Below, one piece after another: positions 1 through 5,717 of a DNA stretch of 8,662 nucleotides; within the stretch, counting starts at the first letter, position 1, and every line of letters starts with the position of its first letter. This DNA is from an uncultured Polymorphobacter sp. (GTDB lineage: Bacteria > Pseudomonadota > Alphaproteobacteria > Sphingomonadales > Sphingomonadaceae): the NCBI GenBank assembly GCA_937871645.1, contig CALMPZ010000465.1:1-8662 (forward strand). The letters are read 5' to 3'. A program made the translations under genes and the position numbers. The notes beneath the pieces were generated by a model that was not told where the DNA came from, did no database searches, and was given only the letters and a program-made list of their open reading frames with translations.

Positions 1-1379
1 CCGTACAGGATGTTTTCGTATGCTGTGGCAGCAAAGATTACGGTTTCCTGCGGCACCACCGAAATGCGCTGGCGCAAGGCGCGCGGGTCGACGCGGTCGA
101 TGGGGACACCGTCAACGAGGATCTGGCCCGACTGCGGGTCATAGAAGCGCTGGATGAGCTGGAACAGCGTCGATTTGCCAGCGCCCGACGGCCCGACGAT
201 GGCGACCATTTCACCGGGGCGGACATGGAGTTCGAAGCCGGTGAGCGCTGCGCCGTCGGGGCGGCTGGGGTAATGAAAAAACACGTTGTGCAGCGCGACT
301 TCGCCGCGCGGCGGCTCGGGCAGCGTCAAGGGCTGGTCGGGCGTACGGATGATCGGCTCGGCGGCGAGCAATTCCTCCATGCGGCCCGATGCACCGGCAG
401 CGCGCATGAAGTCGCCGAACACCTCGGTCAGCGAGCCGAACGCACCGGCGACCAGCGCTGCCGCCAGCACGAATGCAGTGATGGTGCCGCCGCTGGTGTG
501 GCCGGCGATGAAATCGAGCGCGCCTTGCCATAGCACCAGCGTGATGGCGCCGAAAATCAGGAAGATCACGACCGCGGTCATGCCGGCGCGCACCGCGATG
601 CGGCGACGCGCGGCGTTGAACACGGCTTCGACGGCGTTGCCGAAGCGCGTGCGCTCGCGCGGTTCCTGCGTGAACGCCTGGACGATCTTGATCGCGCCCA
701 AAACTTCGGAAACGATGGTGCCGATATTGGCGATGCTGTCCTGGCTCGACCGCGACAGGTTGCGGACGCGGCGGCCGAGCAGCACGATCGGCACGACCGT
801 CAACGGGATGACGAGCAGCATCAGCGCCGTCAGCTTGGGGCTGAGGTAGAACAGATAAGCGATGCCGCCGAGGCCGGTGAAGGCGTTGCGCAGCGCGATT
901 GATGCCGAACTCGACACGACTTGCTCGATGATCGCGGTGTCCGAGGTGAGGCGCGAGGCGATTTCGGCGGGACGATTTTCCTCGAAATAATTGGTGTCGA
1001 GCGTCAGCAGGTGCGCCTGCACCGCCATGCGCAGGTCGGCGACGACGCGCTCGCCGATCCAGCTGACGAAATAGAAGCGCACCGCGGTGGCGACGCCCAG
1101 CACCGCGACAATTGCCAGCAATTGCTGGAAATAGGGCGCGACCGAGGCGGCACTGGCGCCCTTGCCGAAGCCGTGGTCGACAACGAGCTTGAAGCCCTGC
1201 AGCACCGCGATCTGGCCGAATGCGGCAATCACCAGCGCCACCAGCGCCGCCGACAAATGCGCCGGGTAGCGTCGCACGAACTGCCAGAGCAACGTCAGCT
1301 TCCTGAGCTTGCGGGCTGGCGGCTCGGTGGCGGGAACAGGGGGTTGCGAGGCGGGCTCGACGGCTTCGGCGCTGGTCAT
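1..1379 (-). CDS. ABC exporter half-transporter, MsbA/P-glycoprotein-like, C-terminus missing
   Basis: Membrane exporter with permease and ATPase in one chain, expected to work as a homodimer in the inner membrane. The 459 whole codons in the window start at ATG 1379 and run off the left edge. Residues 1-40 are a Pro/Ala-rich then basic cytoplasmic lead-in. About six hydrophobic segments follow (roughly 42-63, 84-106, 161-180, 184-202, 267-286, 298-317). The nucleotide-binding domain starts near 355: A-loop Tyr370 in HYPSRPDG, Walker A GPSGAGKST at 396-404, Q-loop Gln444 in VVPQE. The LSGGQ signature, Walker B and H-loop must lie beyond the edge, so intactness cannot be judged. The YPSRPD motif and fused layout fit the MsbA-related alphaproteobacterial family, which resembles lipid A exporters and P-glycoprotein. 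The substrate cannot be told from sequence. No Shine-Dalgarno is visible before the ATG. It is transcribed divergently from phaZ. Confidence 0.93.
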   Translation of the reverse strand, partial: MTSAEAVEPASQPPVPATEPPARKLRKLTLLWQFVRRYPAHLSAALVALVIAAFGQIAVLQGFKLVVDHGFGKGASAASVAPYFQQLLAIVAVLGVATAVRFYFVSWIGERVVADLRMAVQAHLLTLDTNYFEENRPAEIASRLTSDTAIIEQVVSSSASIALRNAFTGLGGIAYLFYLSPKLTALMLLVIPLTVVPIVLLGRRVRNLSRSSQDSIANIGTIVSEVLGAIKIVQAFTQEPRERTRFGNAVEAVFNAARRRIAVRAGMTAVVIFLIFGAITLVLWQGALDFIAGHTSGGTITAFVLAAALVAGAFGSLTEVFGDFMRAAGASGRMEELLAAEPIIRTPDQPLTLPEPPRGEVALHNVFFHYPSRPDGAALTGFELHVRPGEMVAIVGPSGAGKSTLFQLIQRFYDPQSGQILVDGVPIDRVDPRALRQRISVVPQETVIFAATAYENILY

Positions 1380-1384
1380 TGGGC

Positions 1385-1415
1385 TGTCTAACAGGCATTC
1401 GAGTGACACTCAATG
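1385..1415 (-). promoter_or_regulatory. Candidate promoter and operator dyad for the ABC exporter
   Basis: The 1380-1516 gap between two divergent genes holds an imperfect dyad at 1396-1415: CATT-C-GAGTG, central A at 1406, then CACTCAATG. The arms are nine bases with one extra C on the left, and the inner GAGTG/CACTC is perfect. On the minus strand the dyad contains a possible -35 TTGAGT (1413 to 1408), 17 bp before a poor -10 TAGACA (1390 to 1385). That spacing would start the transcript near 1378, at the ATG of the exporter gene. The symmetry is directly visible. Promoter and repressor-site roles are inferred, and the -10 matches the consensus at only three of six positions. Confidence 0.35.
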
Positions 1416-1487
1416 TCGTGCAAGCAGGGCCAATCGGCGTCGTTTATGGCTTTATGCTGCATCTGCGTTGTGGCAAAGCGGCGCCAG

Positions 1488-1510
1488 TTGCAGTGCAGCA
1501 ACGTCAGGGA
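1488..1510 (+). promoter_or_regulatory. TGC-rich inverted motif and ribosome-binding site before phaZ
   Basis: TTGC-AGTGCA-GCAA at 1488-1501 has TTGC/GCAA arms around a 6 bp centre, and further CTGC elements lie just upstream at 1456-1459 and 1462-1465. TGC-rich inverted motifs are described for PhaR, the PHA-granule repressor, so this could be a PhaR-type operator, but it is not an exact match to the CTGC-N3/4-GCAG form. AGGGA at 1506-1510, six bases before ATG 1517, is a good Shine-Dalgarno sequence and decides the phaZ start over earlier in-frame start codons. Confidence 0.3.
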
Positions 1511-1516
1511 AAATCG

Positions 1517-2821
1517 ATGTTGTATACCGGTTACGAGATCAATCGCACGATGCTGGCGACGATGGGCCGCATCGCGCAGTTCAATTCGGAGTTGCTGCTC
1601 AACCCGGTCAATCCGTGGTCGCGGCATGTTGCCAGCCCGGTCATGGCGCGTGCGCTCGAAGTGTTCGCGCACGCCTCGGCGCCGCGCGGCAAGCCCGATT
1701 TCGGCCTGACCTCGACGATCATCGACGGCAAGGAAGTTGCCGTGCAGGAGCAGGTTGTCGTCCGTAAGTCATTCGGACAATTGAAGCATTTTGTGCGCGA
1801 TGATGCGCGCCGCAACGATCCGCGGGTGCTCGTGGTGGCGCCGATGTCGGGGCATTATGCGACCTTGCTGCGCGGTACGATCGAGCGCTTGCTGCCCGAC
1901 CATGACGTCTATGTCACCGAATGGCGCGACGCCAAGCTCGTACCGGTCAGCGCCGGCCGGTTCGATTTCAACGACTATGTCGATTATGTCATTGAATTCA
2001 TGAACGCTGTCGGGCCGGGTGGTCATATGCTGGCGGTTTGCCAGCCGGCGGTGCCGGCCTATGCTGCAGTTGCGTTGATGTCGGCGGCGGGTGACGCGGC
2101 AACGCCGCTGACGCTGACGATGATGGGCGGCCCCGTCGATACCCGCAAGGCACCGACCTCGGTCGACGATCTGGCGACCGAGCGGCCCTATGCCTGGTTC
2201 GAACAGAATGTCGTTGCGCGGGTCCCCAACATTTATCCGGGTGCCGGCCGCAAAGTTTATCCGGGGTTCCTGCAACTTTCCGGCTTTATGTCAATGAACC
2301 TTGCCAACCACATGAAATCGCACTGGGAGCTGTTCCGGCATCTGGTTGACGGTGACGATGATGCGGCCGCCGCGACCAAGACCTTCTACGAGGAATATCG
2401 CGCCGTCTGCGATATGACCGCCGAATTTTACCTGCAGACGATCGATGTGGTGTTCCAGCGCCAGCTTGTCGCCAGGGGCGAGTTCGTGCATCGCGGTGTG
2501 CTGGCCAACCCCGCGGCGATCAACCGTACCGCTTTGCTCGCCATCGAAGGCGAGCGCGACGACATTTCGGGGCTGGGCCAGACCAAGGCGGCGCTCGACC
2601 TCGCGACCGGCCTGCCCGACGATATGAAGCGCTATTATATGGCCGAAGGGGCCGGCCATTACGGCATTTTCAACGGCCGCAAGTGGCGCGACACGATTGC
2701 GCCGGTGGTCGAGCAGTTCATCCGCGCGCACGACACCGCCGACAAGACGCCGCTGCCGTCCCGCATTGTCGTGCCCACGCACATCGAGCCCGATGTCGTG
2801 CCCGGCGTCGAACTCGCCTAG
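1517..2821 (+). CDS. phaZ: Intracellular polyhydroxyalkanoate depolymerase
   Basis: Cytoplasmic alpha/beta-hydrolase that attacks native PHA granules and releases hydroxyalkanoate units, so the cell can reuse stored carbon. The product is 434 residues, close to the usual 400-430 of the intracellular PhaZ family. The N-terminus MLYTGYEINR matches the family's typical MLYxxYE opening, which with the AGGGA site supports ATG 1517. The nucleophile is Cys175 in AVCQP, a cysteine lipase-box variant characteristic of this family rather than the GxSxG of extracellular enzymes. Asp348 or Asp349 (GERDDISG) and His381 (GAGHYGIF) complete the triad, with spacing very close to that of the Ralstonia eutropha enzyme (Cys183, Asp355, His388, recalled from memory). 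There is no signal peptide, as expected for granule-bound action. The final 25 residues are a Pro/Val-rich tail. No PHA synthase or phasin gene is nearby. The stop overlaps the convergent uup stop. Confidence 0.95.
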   Translation: MLYTGYEINRTMLATMGRIAQFNSELLLNPVNPWSRHVASPVMARALEVFAHASAPRGKPDFGLTSTIIDGKEVAVQEQVVVRKSFGQLKHFVRDDARRNDPRVLVVAPMSGHYATLLRGTIERLLPDHDVYVTEWRDAKLVPVSAGRFDFNDYVDYVIEFMNAVGPGGHMLAVCQPAVPAYAAVALMSAAGDAATPLTLTMMGGPVDTRKAPTSVDDLATERPYAWFEQNVVARVPNIYPGAGRKVYPGFLQLSGFMSMNLANHMKSHWELFRHLVDGDDDAAAATKTFYEEYRAVCDMTAEFYLQTIDVVFQRQLVARGEFVHRGVLANPAAINRTALLAIEGERDDISGLGQTKAALDLATGLPDDMKRYYMAEGAGHYGIFNGRKWRDTIAPVVEQFIRAHDTADKTPLPSRIVVPTHIEPDVVPGVELA

Positions 2822-2829
2822 CTGGCGAG
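2813..2829. terminator. Hairpin spanning the overlapping phaZ and uup stop codons
   Basis: CTCGCC (2813-2818), loop TAGCT (2819-2823), GGCGAG (2824-2829) form a perfect 6 bp, GC-rich stem. Both stop codons (phaZ TAG 2819-2821, uup TAG 2820 to 2818) fall on the loop or its edge. No T-run follows on either strand, so this is not a classical intrinsic terminator. It may be a two-way stop or pause element, or chance symmetry in GC-rich sequence. Confidence 0.35.
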
Positions 2830-4620
2830 CGCTTCGGCCTTGGCTTCGAGTTCGAGCCAGCGTTCTTCGGCGGCGGCCAGCTTGGCGCGGGTCGCATCGA
2901 GTGTCCGCGTCAGCTTCTCGAACTTCTTGAAGTCCGTCGTGTAGAGCTTCGGATCGGCGAGTGCGGCTTCGATGGTAGAGATTTCGACGTGCAGCGCGTC
3001 GATCTGGCCCGGCAGCAGCCCGAGCTCGCGGCCTTCGATATAGGTCAGCTTTACCTGGGGCTTGCGCGGGCCGTTCGCTGCCTGGTCACGCGCGATGCTG
3101 GCCGGCGTCGGGGTAGGGATCGGGCGCAAGTCTTCGCGACGCTTGGCTTCCCAGTCCGAATAGCCGCCGGCCACCACATCGACCCTGCCGCCTTCGCCGG
3201 TGCCGAGTGCGACGACCATCGTCACCGTGCGGTCGAGAAAGTCGCGGTCATGGCTGACGATCAGCACCGTGCCGGCATAGTCGTCGATGACTTCCTGCAG
3301 CAGGTCGAGCGTTTCGAGGTCAAGGTCGTTGGTCGGCTCGTCGAGGATAAGCAGGTTCGACGGCCGGGCAAATTCGCGCGCCAGCAGCAGCCGCGACCGC
3401 TCGCCACCTGAAAATGTCTCGATTTTCGCCTCGAGCACGTTGGGGTCGAACAGAAAATCCTTGAGATAGCCGGCCACATGCTTGCGGACGCCGCCGACTT
3501 CGAGCCAGTCGCCGCCATCGGCGAGAATTTCACGCACCGTCGAGCCGGGAGTCAGGCGCGCGCGCTGCTGGTCGATGAGGATCGACTGGATCGTCGCGGC
3601 GCGCTTGATCTTGCCCGAATCAGGGGTGACTTCGCCGGTCAGCAGCTTGAGCAGCGTCGATTTGCCGGTGCCGTTGGCGCCGATGACGCCGATGCGGTCA
3701 CCACGCAGCACACGCAAGGACAGGTCCTTGATCAGTGTCCGGCCATCGTACGCCTTGCTGACATGCTCGGCATCGATGACGACCTTGGTCTTGTTGTCAT
3801 CGGCAGCCAGCGCGATCTTCGCCACGCCCATCGGCCCGGTCATCGCCTTGCGCGTCTCGCGCATTGTCGCCAGCTTCGCCAATCGCCCCTGGTTACGCTT
3901 GCGCCGTGCGGTGACGCCGCGTTCGAGCCAGTGCAGTTCGGCGCGCAGCTTGTTGTCGAGCTTGTCGGCGTTCTTGGCCTCCTCAGCAAACACCGCCTCG
4001 GTCCAGGCTTCGAAGCCGCCGAAACCGACTTCGGTGCGACGCAACTTGCCGCTGTCGAGCCACAGCGACGAGCGCGTCAATCGCGTCAGAAACATGCGGT
4101 CATGGCTGATCACCACGAAGGCGCCGCGGTAGCGTTGCAGCCAGGCCTCCAGCCATTCGATCGCGGCGATATCGAGGTGGTTGGTCGGTTCGTCGAGCAG
4201 CAGCACGTCGGGCGACTGTGCCAGCGCCCGGGCAATCGCGGCGCGGCGGCGTTCACCGCCACTGGCGGTCGCGGCATCGCGATTGAGGTCAATGCCGAGT
4301 TGGTCGGCGATAGATTCGACTTCATGCGCTTCCGGCGCATCGGGGCCGCGCAGTGCGAAATCATGCAGCGTGGCATAGCCCGCGACCGAAGGATCCTGTT
4401 CGAGCAGGATGATCTTGGCACCGGGCTGCATCGTGCGGCGGCCCTCGTCGAGCTGCGTCTGGCCGGCGAGAATCTTGAGCAACGTCGTCTTGCCGGCACC
4501 GTTGCGGCCGACCAGCGCCAGGCGGTCGCGTTCACCGATGAACAGGTCGAGCCCGCGCAGCAGCCAGCCCGATCCCTGGATCAGGCCAATATTTTCGAGC
4601 GTCAGGATAGGGGCAGCCAT
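2818..4620 (-). CDS. uup: ABC-F ATPase, Uup type
   Basis: Soluble twin-ATPase protein with no membrane segments. The ABC-F family acts on ribosomes, and E. coli Uup is also tied to precise transposon excision and branched DNA. The product is 600 residues. First ATPase domain: Walker A GRNGAGKTT 38-46, signature SGGER 120-124, Walker B ending DEPTNHLD with Glu144, His173. A basic, helical interdomain linker (about 190-275) carries the RRKRNQGRLAKL-type stretch expected at the tRNA-contact region. Second domain: Walker A GANGTGKST 314-322, signature SGGER 404-408, Walker B with Asp427/Glu428, His457. All catalytic residues are present. After a Pro-rich hinge (about 500-520), residues 523-600 form a charged, coiled-coil-like C-terminal domain, the feature that points to Uup rather than EttA. 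ATG 4620 gives a normal family N-terminus, although no clear Shine-Dalgarno precedes it. It is convergent with phaZ and divergent from the PepSY gene. Confidence 0.95.
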   Translation of the reverse strand: MAAPILTLENIGLIQGSGWLLRGLDLFIGERDRLALVGRNGAGKTTLLKILAGQTQLDEGRRTMQPGAKIILLEQDPSVAGYATLHDFALRGPDAPEAHEVESIADQLGIDLNRDAATASGGERRRAAIARALAQSPDVLLLDEPTNHLDIAAIEWLEAWLQRYRGAFVVISHDRMFLTRLTRSSLWLDSGKLRRTEVGFGGFEAWTEAVFAEEAKNADKLDNKLRAELHWLERGVTARRKRNQGRLAKLATMRETRKAMTGPMGVAKIALAADDNKTKVVIDAEHVSKAYDGRTLIKDLSLRVLRGDRIGVIGANGTGKSTLLKLLTGEVTPDSGKIKRAATIQSILIDQQRARLTPGSTVREILADGGDWLEVGGVRKHVAGYLKDFLFDPNVLEAKIETFSGGERSRLLLAREFARPSNLLILDEPTNDLDLETLDLLQEVIDDYAGTVLIVSHDRDFLDRTVTMVVALGTGEGGRVDVVAGGYSDWEAKRREDLRPIPTPTPASIARDQAANGPRKPQVKLTYIEGRELGLLPGQIDALHVEISTIEAALADPKLYTTDFKKFEKLTRTLDATRAKLAAAEERWLELEAKAEALAS

Positions 4621-4750
4621 AGGTCAAGCGGTCAGTTCTGTTATGGAATTGAAACGGGTGAGGGTGGGCCGGACAGGCGGCGCGTGCATTCATGGCCTAT
4701 TCACGGCCCTGCGGCTATGGCAAACAACGGCCACGAGTAAGGTTTAGCCG
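4621..4750. promoter_or_regulatory. Divergent intergenic region between uup and the PepSY operon
   Basis: This 130 bp gap must hold promoters for uup (minus) and the PepSY/regulator/kinase operon (plus), but I cannot assign convincing -35/-10 pairs. TAAGG at 4738-4742, eight bases before ATG 4751, is the ribosome-binding site of the PepSY gene. ATGGAATTGA occurs at 4643-4652 and again at 4751-4760, the start of the PepSY gene; the upstream copy opens a 34-codon frame ending at TAG 4745-4747. No convincing PhoP-type paired GTTTA repeat is seen: there is only one GGTTTA at 4741-4746. Confidence 0.4.
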
Positions 4751-5050
4751 ATGGAATTGAGTAGATTTGGTCTTTGCTGCGTGACGGTGCTGGTTCTGGC
4801 CACCCCCGTTCTCGCGCAATTCACCGACAAGGGCGACAATTACCTGCGGCACAATCCGGTTCCGCAGAACACTGTCAGCTTTGGCGAAATCCGCGAGTCG
4901 GCGAGTCGCAAGGTTGGTGGTACCTATGTCGGCGCGCAGTATGATCAGGTGCGGCAAGTCTACAAACTGCGGTTTATTCAGAACGGCGTCGCCGTTGATG
5001 TCTATGTTGATGCGCGTACCGGCCAATTTATCGGCCGGGGGGGGAACTGA
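4751..5050 (+). CDS. Small exported PepSY-domain protein
   Basis: A 99-residue protein with a clear Sec signal peptide: a short polar start, a hydrophobic core at about 7-20, and a likely cut after Ala22 (VLA|QF). The mature part is about 77 residues. Residues 56-95 match a single PepSY unit: a Gly-rich opening, strands around 59-65, 69-76 and 80-87, and the typical ending VDVYVDARTGQFIG. PepSY domains are small periplasmic or extracellular modules proposed to inhibit peptidases or modulate partner proteins. Small PepSY genes often sit directly before a response regulator and kinase, as here. ATG 4751 has TAAGG eight bases upstream. The stop TGA (5048-5050) is one base before the regulator ATG, so the two are very likely cotranscribed and translationally coupled. 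Periplasmic modulation of the downstream kinase is inferred from position only. The last codons fall in a run of eight G. Confidence 0.85.
   Translation: MELSRFGLCCVTVLVLATPVLAQFTDKGDNYLRHNPVPQNTVSFGEIRESASRKVGGTYVGAQYDQVRQVYKLRFIQNGVAVDVYVDARTGQFIGRGGN
5037..5044 (+). promoter_or_regulatory. G8 run serving as ribosome-binding site of the response regulator
   Basis: Eight consecutive G lie seven bases before ATG 5052. They are the only purine-rich stretch in Shine-Dalgarno position for the response regulator and also encode the Gly-Gly near the PepSY C-terminus. Changing the run length would alter both the end of the PepSY protein and the initiation signal of the regulator. Confidence 0.55.
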
Positions 5051-5051
5051 T

Positions 5052-5717
5052 ATGCGAATTCTGGTCGTCGAGGACGAACCGAACCTGCAGCGCCAGTTGC
5101 GCGAAACACTCGAAGCCGCAGGCTATGCGGTCGATAGCGCTACCGACGGCGAAGATGGGCATTTCCTCGGCACGACCGAAAGCTATGACGCTGTCGTGCT
5201 CGATCTCGGCCTGCCCGAAATGGACGGGCTGACAGTGCTCGACCGCTGGCGCAAGTCAGGGCTGACGATGCCGGTGCTGGTGCTAACGGCGCGCAACAGC
5301 TGGTCGGACAAGGTCGCCGGGCTTGATGCCGGTGCCGACGATTATCTCGCCAAGCCGTTCCAGACCGAGGAACTGGTGGCACGGCTGCGCGCCTTGATCC
5401 GCCGTTCGTCGGGCAATGCGACCTCCGAACTGACGGCAGGGCCGGTGCATCTCGATGGTCGCTCGGGCCGCGTGACGCTCGACGGCGTGCCGGTCAAGCT
5501 GACGGCGCAGGAATTCAAGCTGCTCAGCTATCTGATGCACCACAAGGGCAAAGTGGTGTCGCGCACCGAACTGATCGAACACATCTACGATCAGGATTTC
5601 GACCGAGATTCGAACACCATCGAAGTCTTCATCACGCGCATCCGCAAGAAGCTGGGCGCCGATTTGATCAGCACGACGCGCGGCCTTGGCTACAGCCTCG
5701 AAGATCCGGCGACCTGA
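5052..5717 (+). CDS. Response regulator, OmpR/PhoP family
   Basis: Cytoplasmic transcription factor of 221 residues, the usual size for an OmpR-type two-domain regulator. The receiver domain (1-118) has acidic pocket Glu7/Asp8 in VVEDE, phospho-acceptor Asp51 in DLGLPEMDG, Thr79 in VLTAR and Lys101 in AKPF, so every phosphotransfer residue is present. The winged-helix domain (about 128-218) shows LTAQEFKLLSYL, the recognition-helix region SNTIEVFITRIRKKLG and the closing wing TTRGLGYSL. The start is set by the family N-terminus MRILVVEDE; in-frame codons further upstream only overlap the PepSY gene. It sits in an operon with the PepSY protein before it and its likely cognate kinase after it. 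Sequence style and kinase partner resemble PhoP/PhoQ-type pairs. Target genes cannot be read from this window. Confidence 0.95.
   Translation: MRILVVEDEPNLQRQLRETLEAAGYAVDSATDGEDGHFLGTTESYDAVVLDLGLPEMDGLTVLDRWRKSGLTMPVLVLTARNSWSDKVAGLDAGADDYLAKPFQTEELVARLRALIRRSSGNATSELTAGPVHLDGRSGRVTLDGVPVKLTAQEFKLLSYLMHHKGKVVSRTELIEHIYDQDFDRDSNTIEVFITRIRKKLGADLISTTRGLGYSLEDPAT

Noticed and set aside
211..1413. Open frame of about 400 codons on the minus strand in another frame of the ABC exporter
   Set aside because: The other frame encodes the exporter with Walker A and Q-loop motifs. This one gives low-complexity Arg/Ala-rich sequence.
1379..1516. Longer phaZ starting at TTG 1379 or ATG 1454
   Set aside because: The added residues do not resemble the family, ATG 1517 has a good AGGGA site, and MLYTGYE is the usual family N-terminus.
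2683..3411. Plus-strand frame of 242 codons across the phaZ/uup junction
   Set aside because: It overlaps the ends of two well-supported genes, has no recognisable domain and no ribosome-binding site.
3478..4740. Open frame of about 420 codons on the plus strand, antisense to uup
   Set aside because: It lies opposite a complete ABC-F gene with every catalytic motif, shows no recognisable domain, and its composition (Arg/Ala/Gln-rich) is that of an antisense frame in GC-rich DNA.
4741..4762. PhoP-box-like GGTTTA before the PepSY operon, suggesting autoregulation
   Set aside because: A PhoP box needs two GTTTA-type half sites five bases apart. The second position reads TGGAAT, which is not a match.
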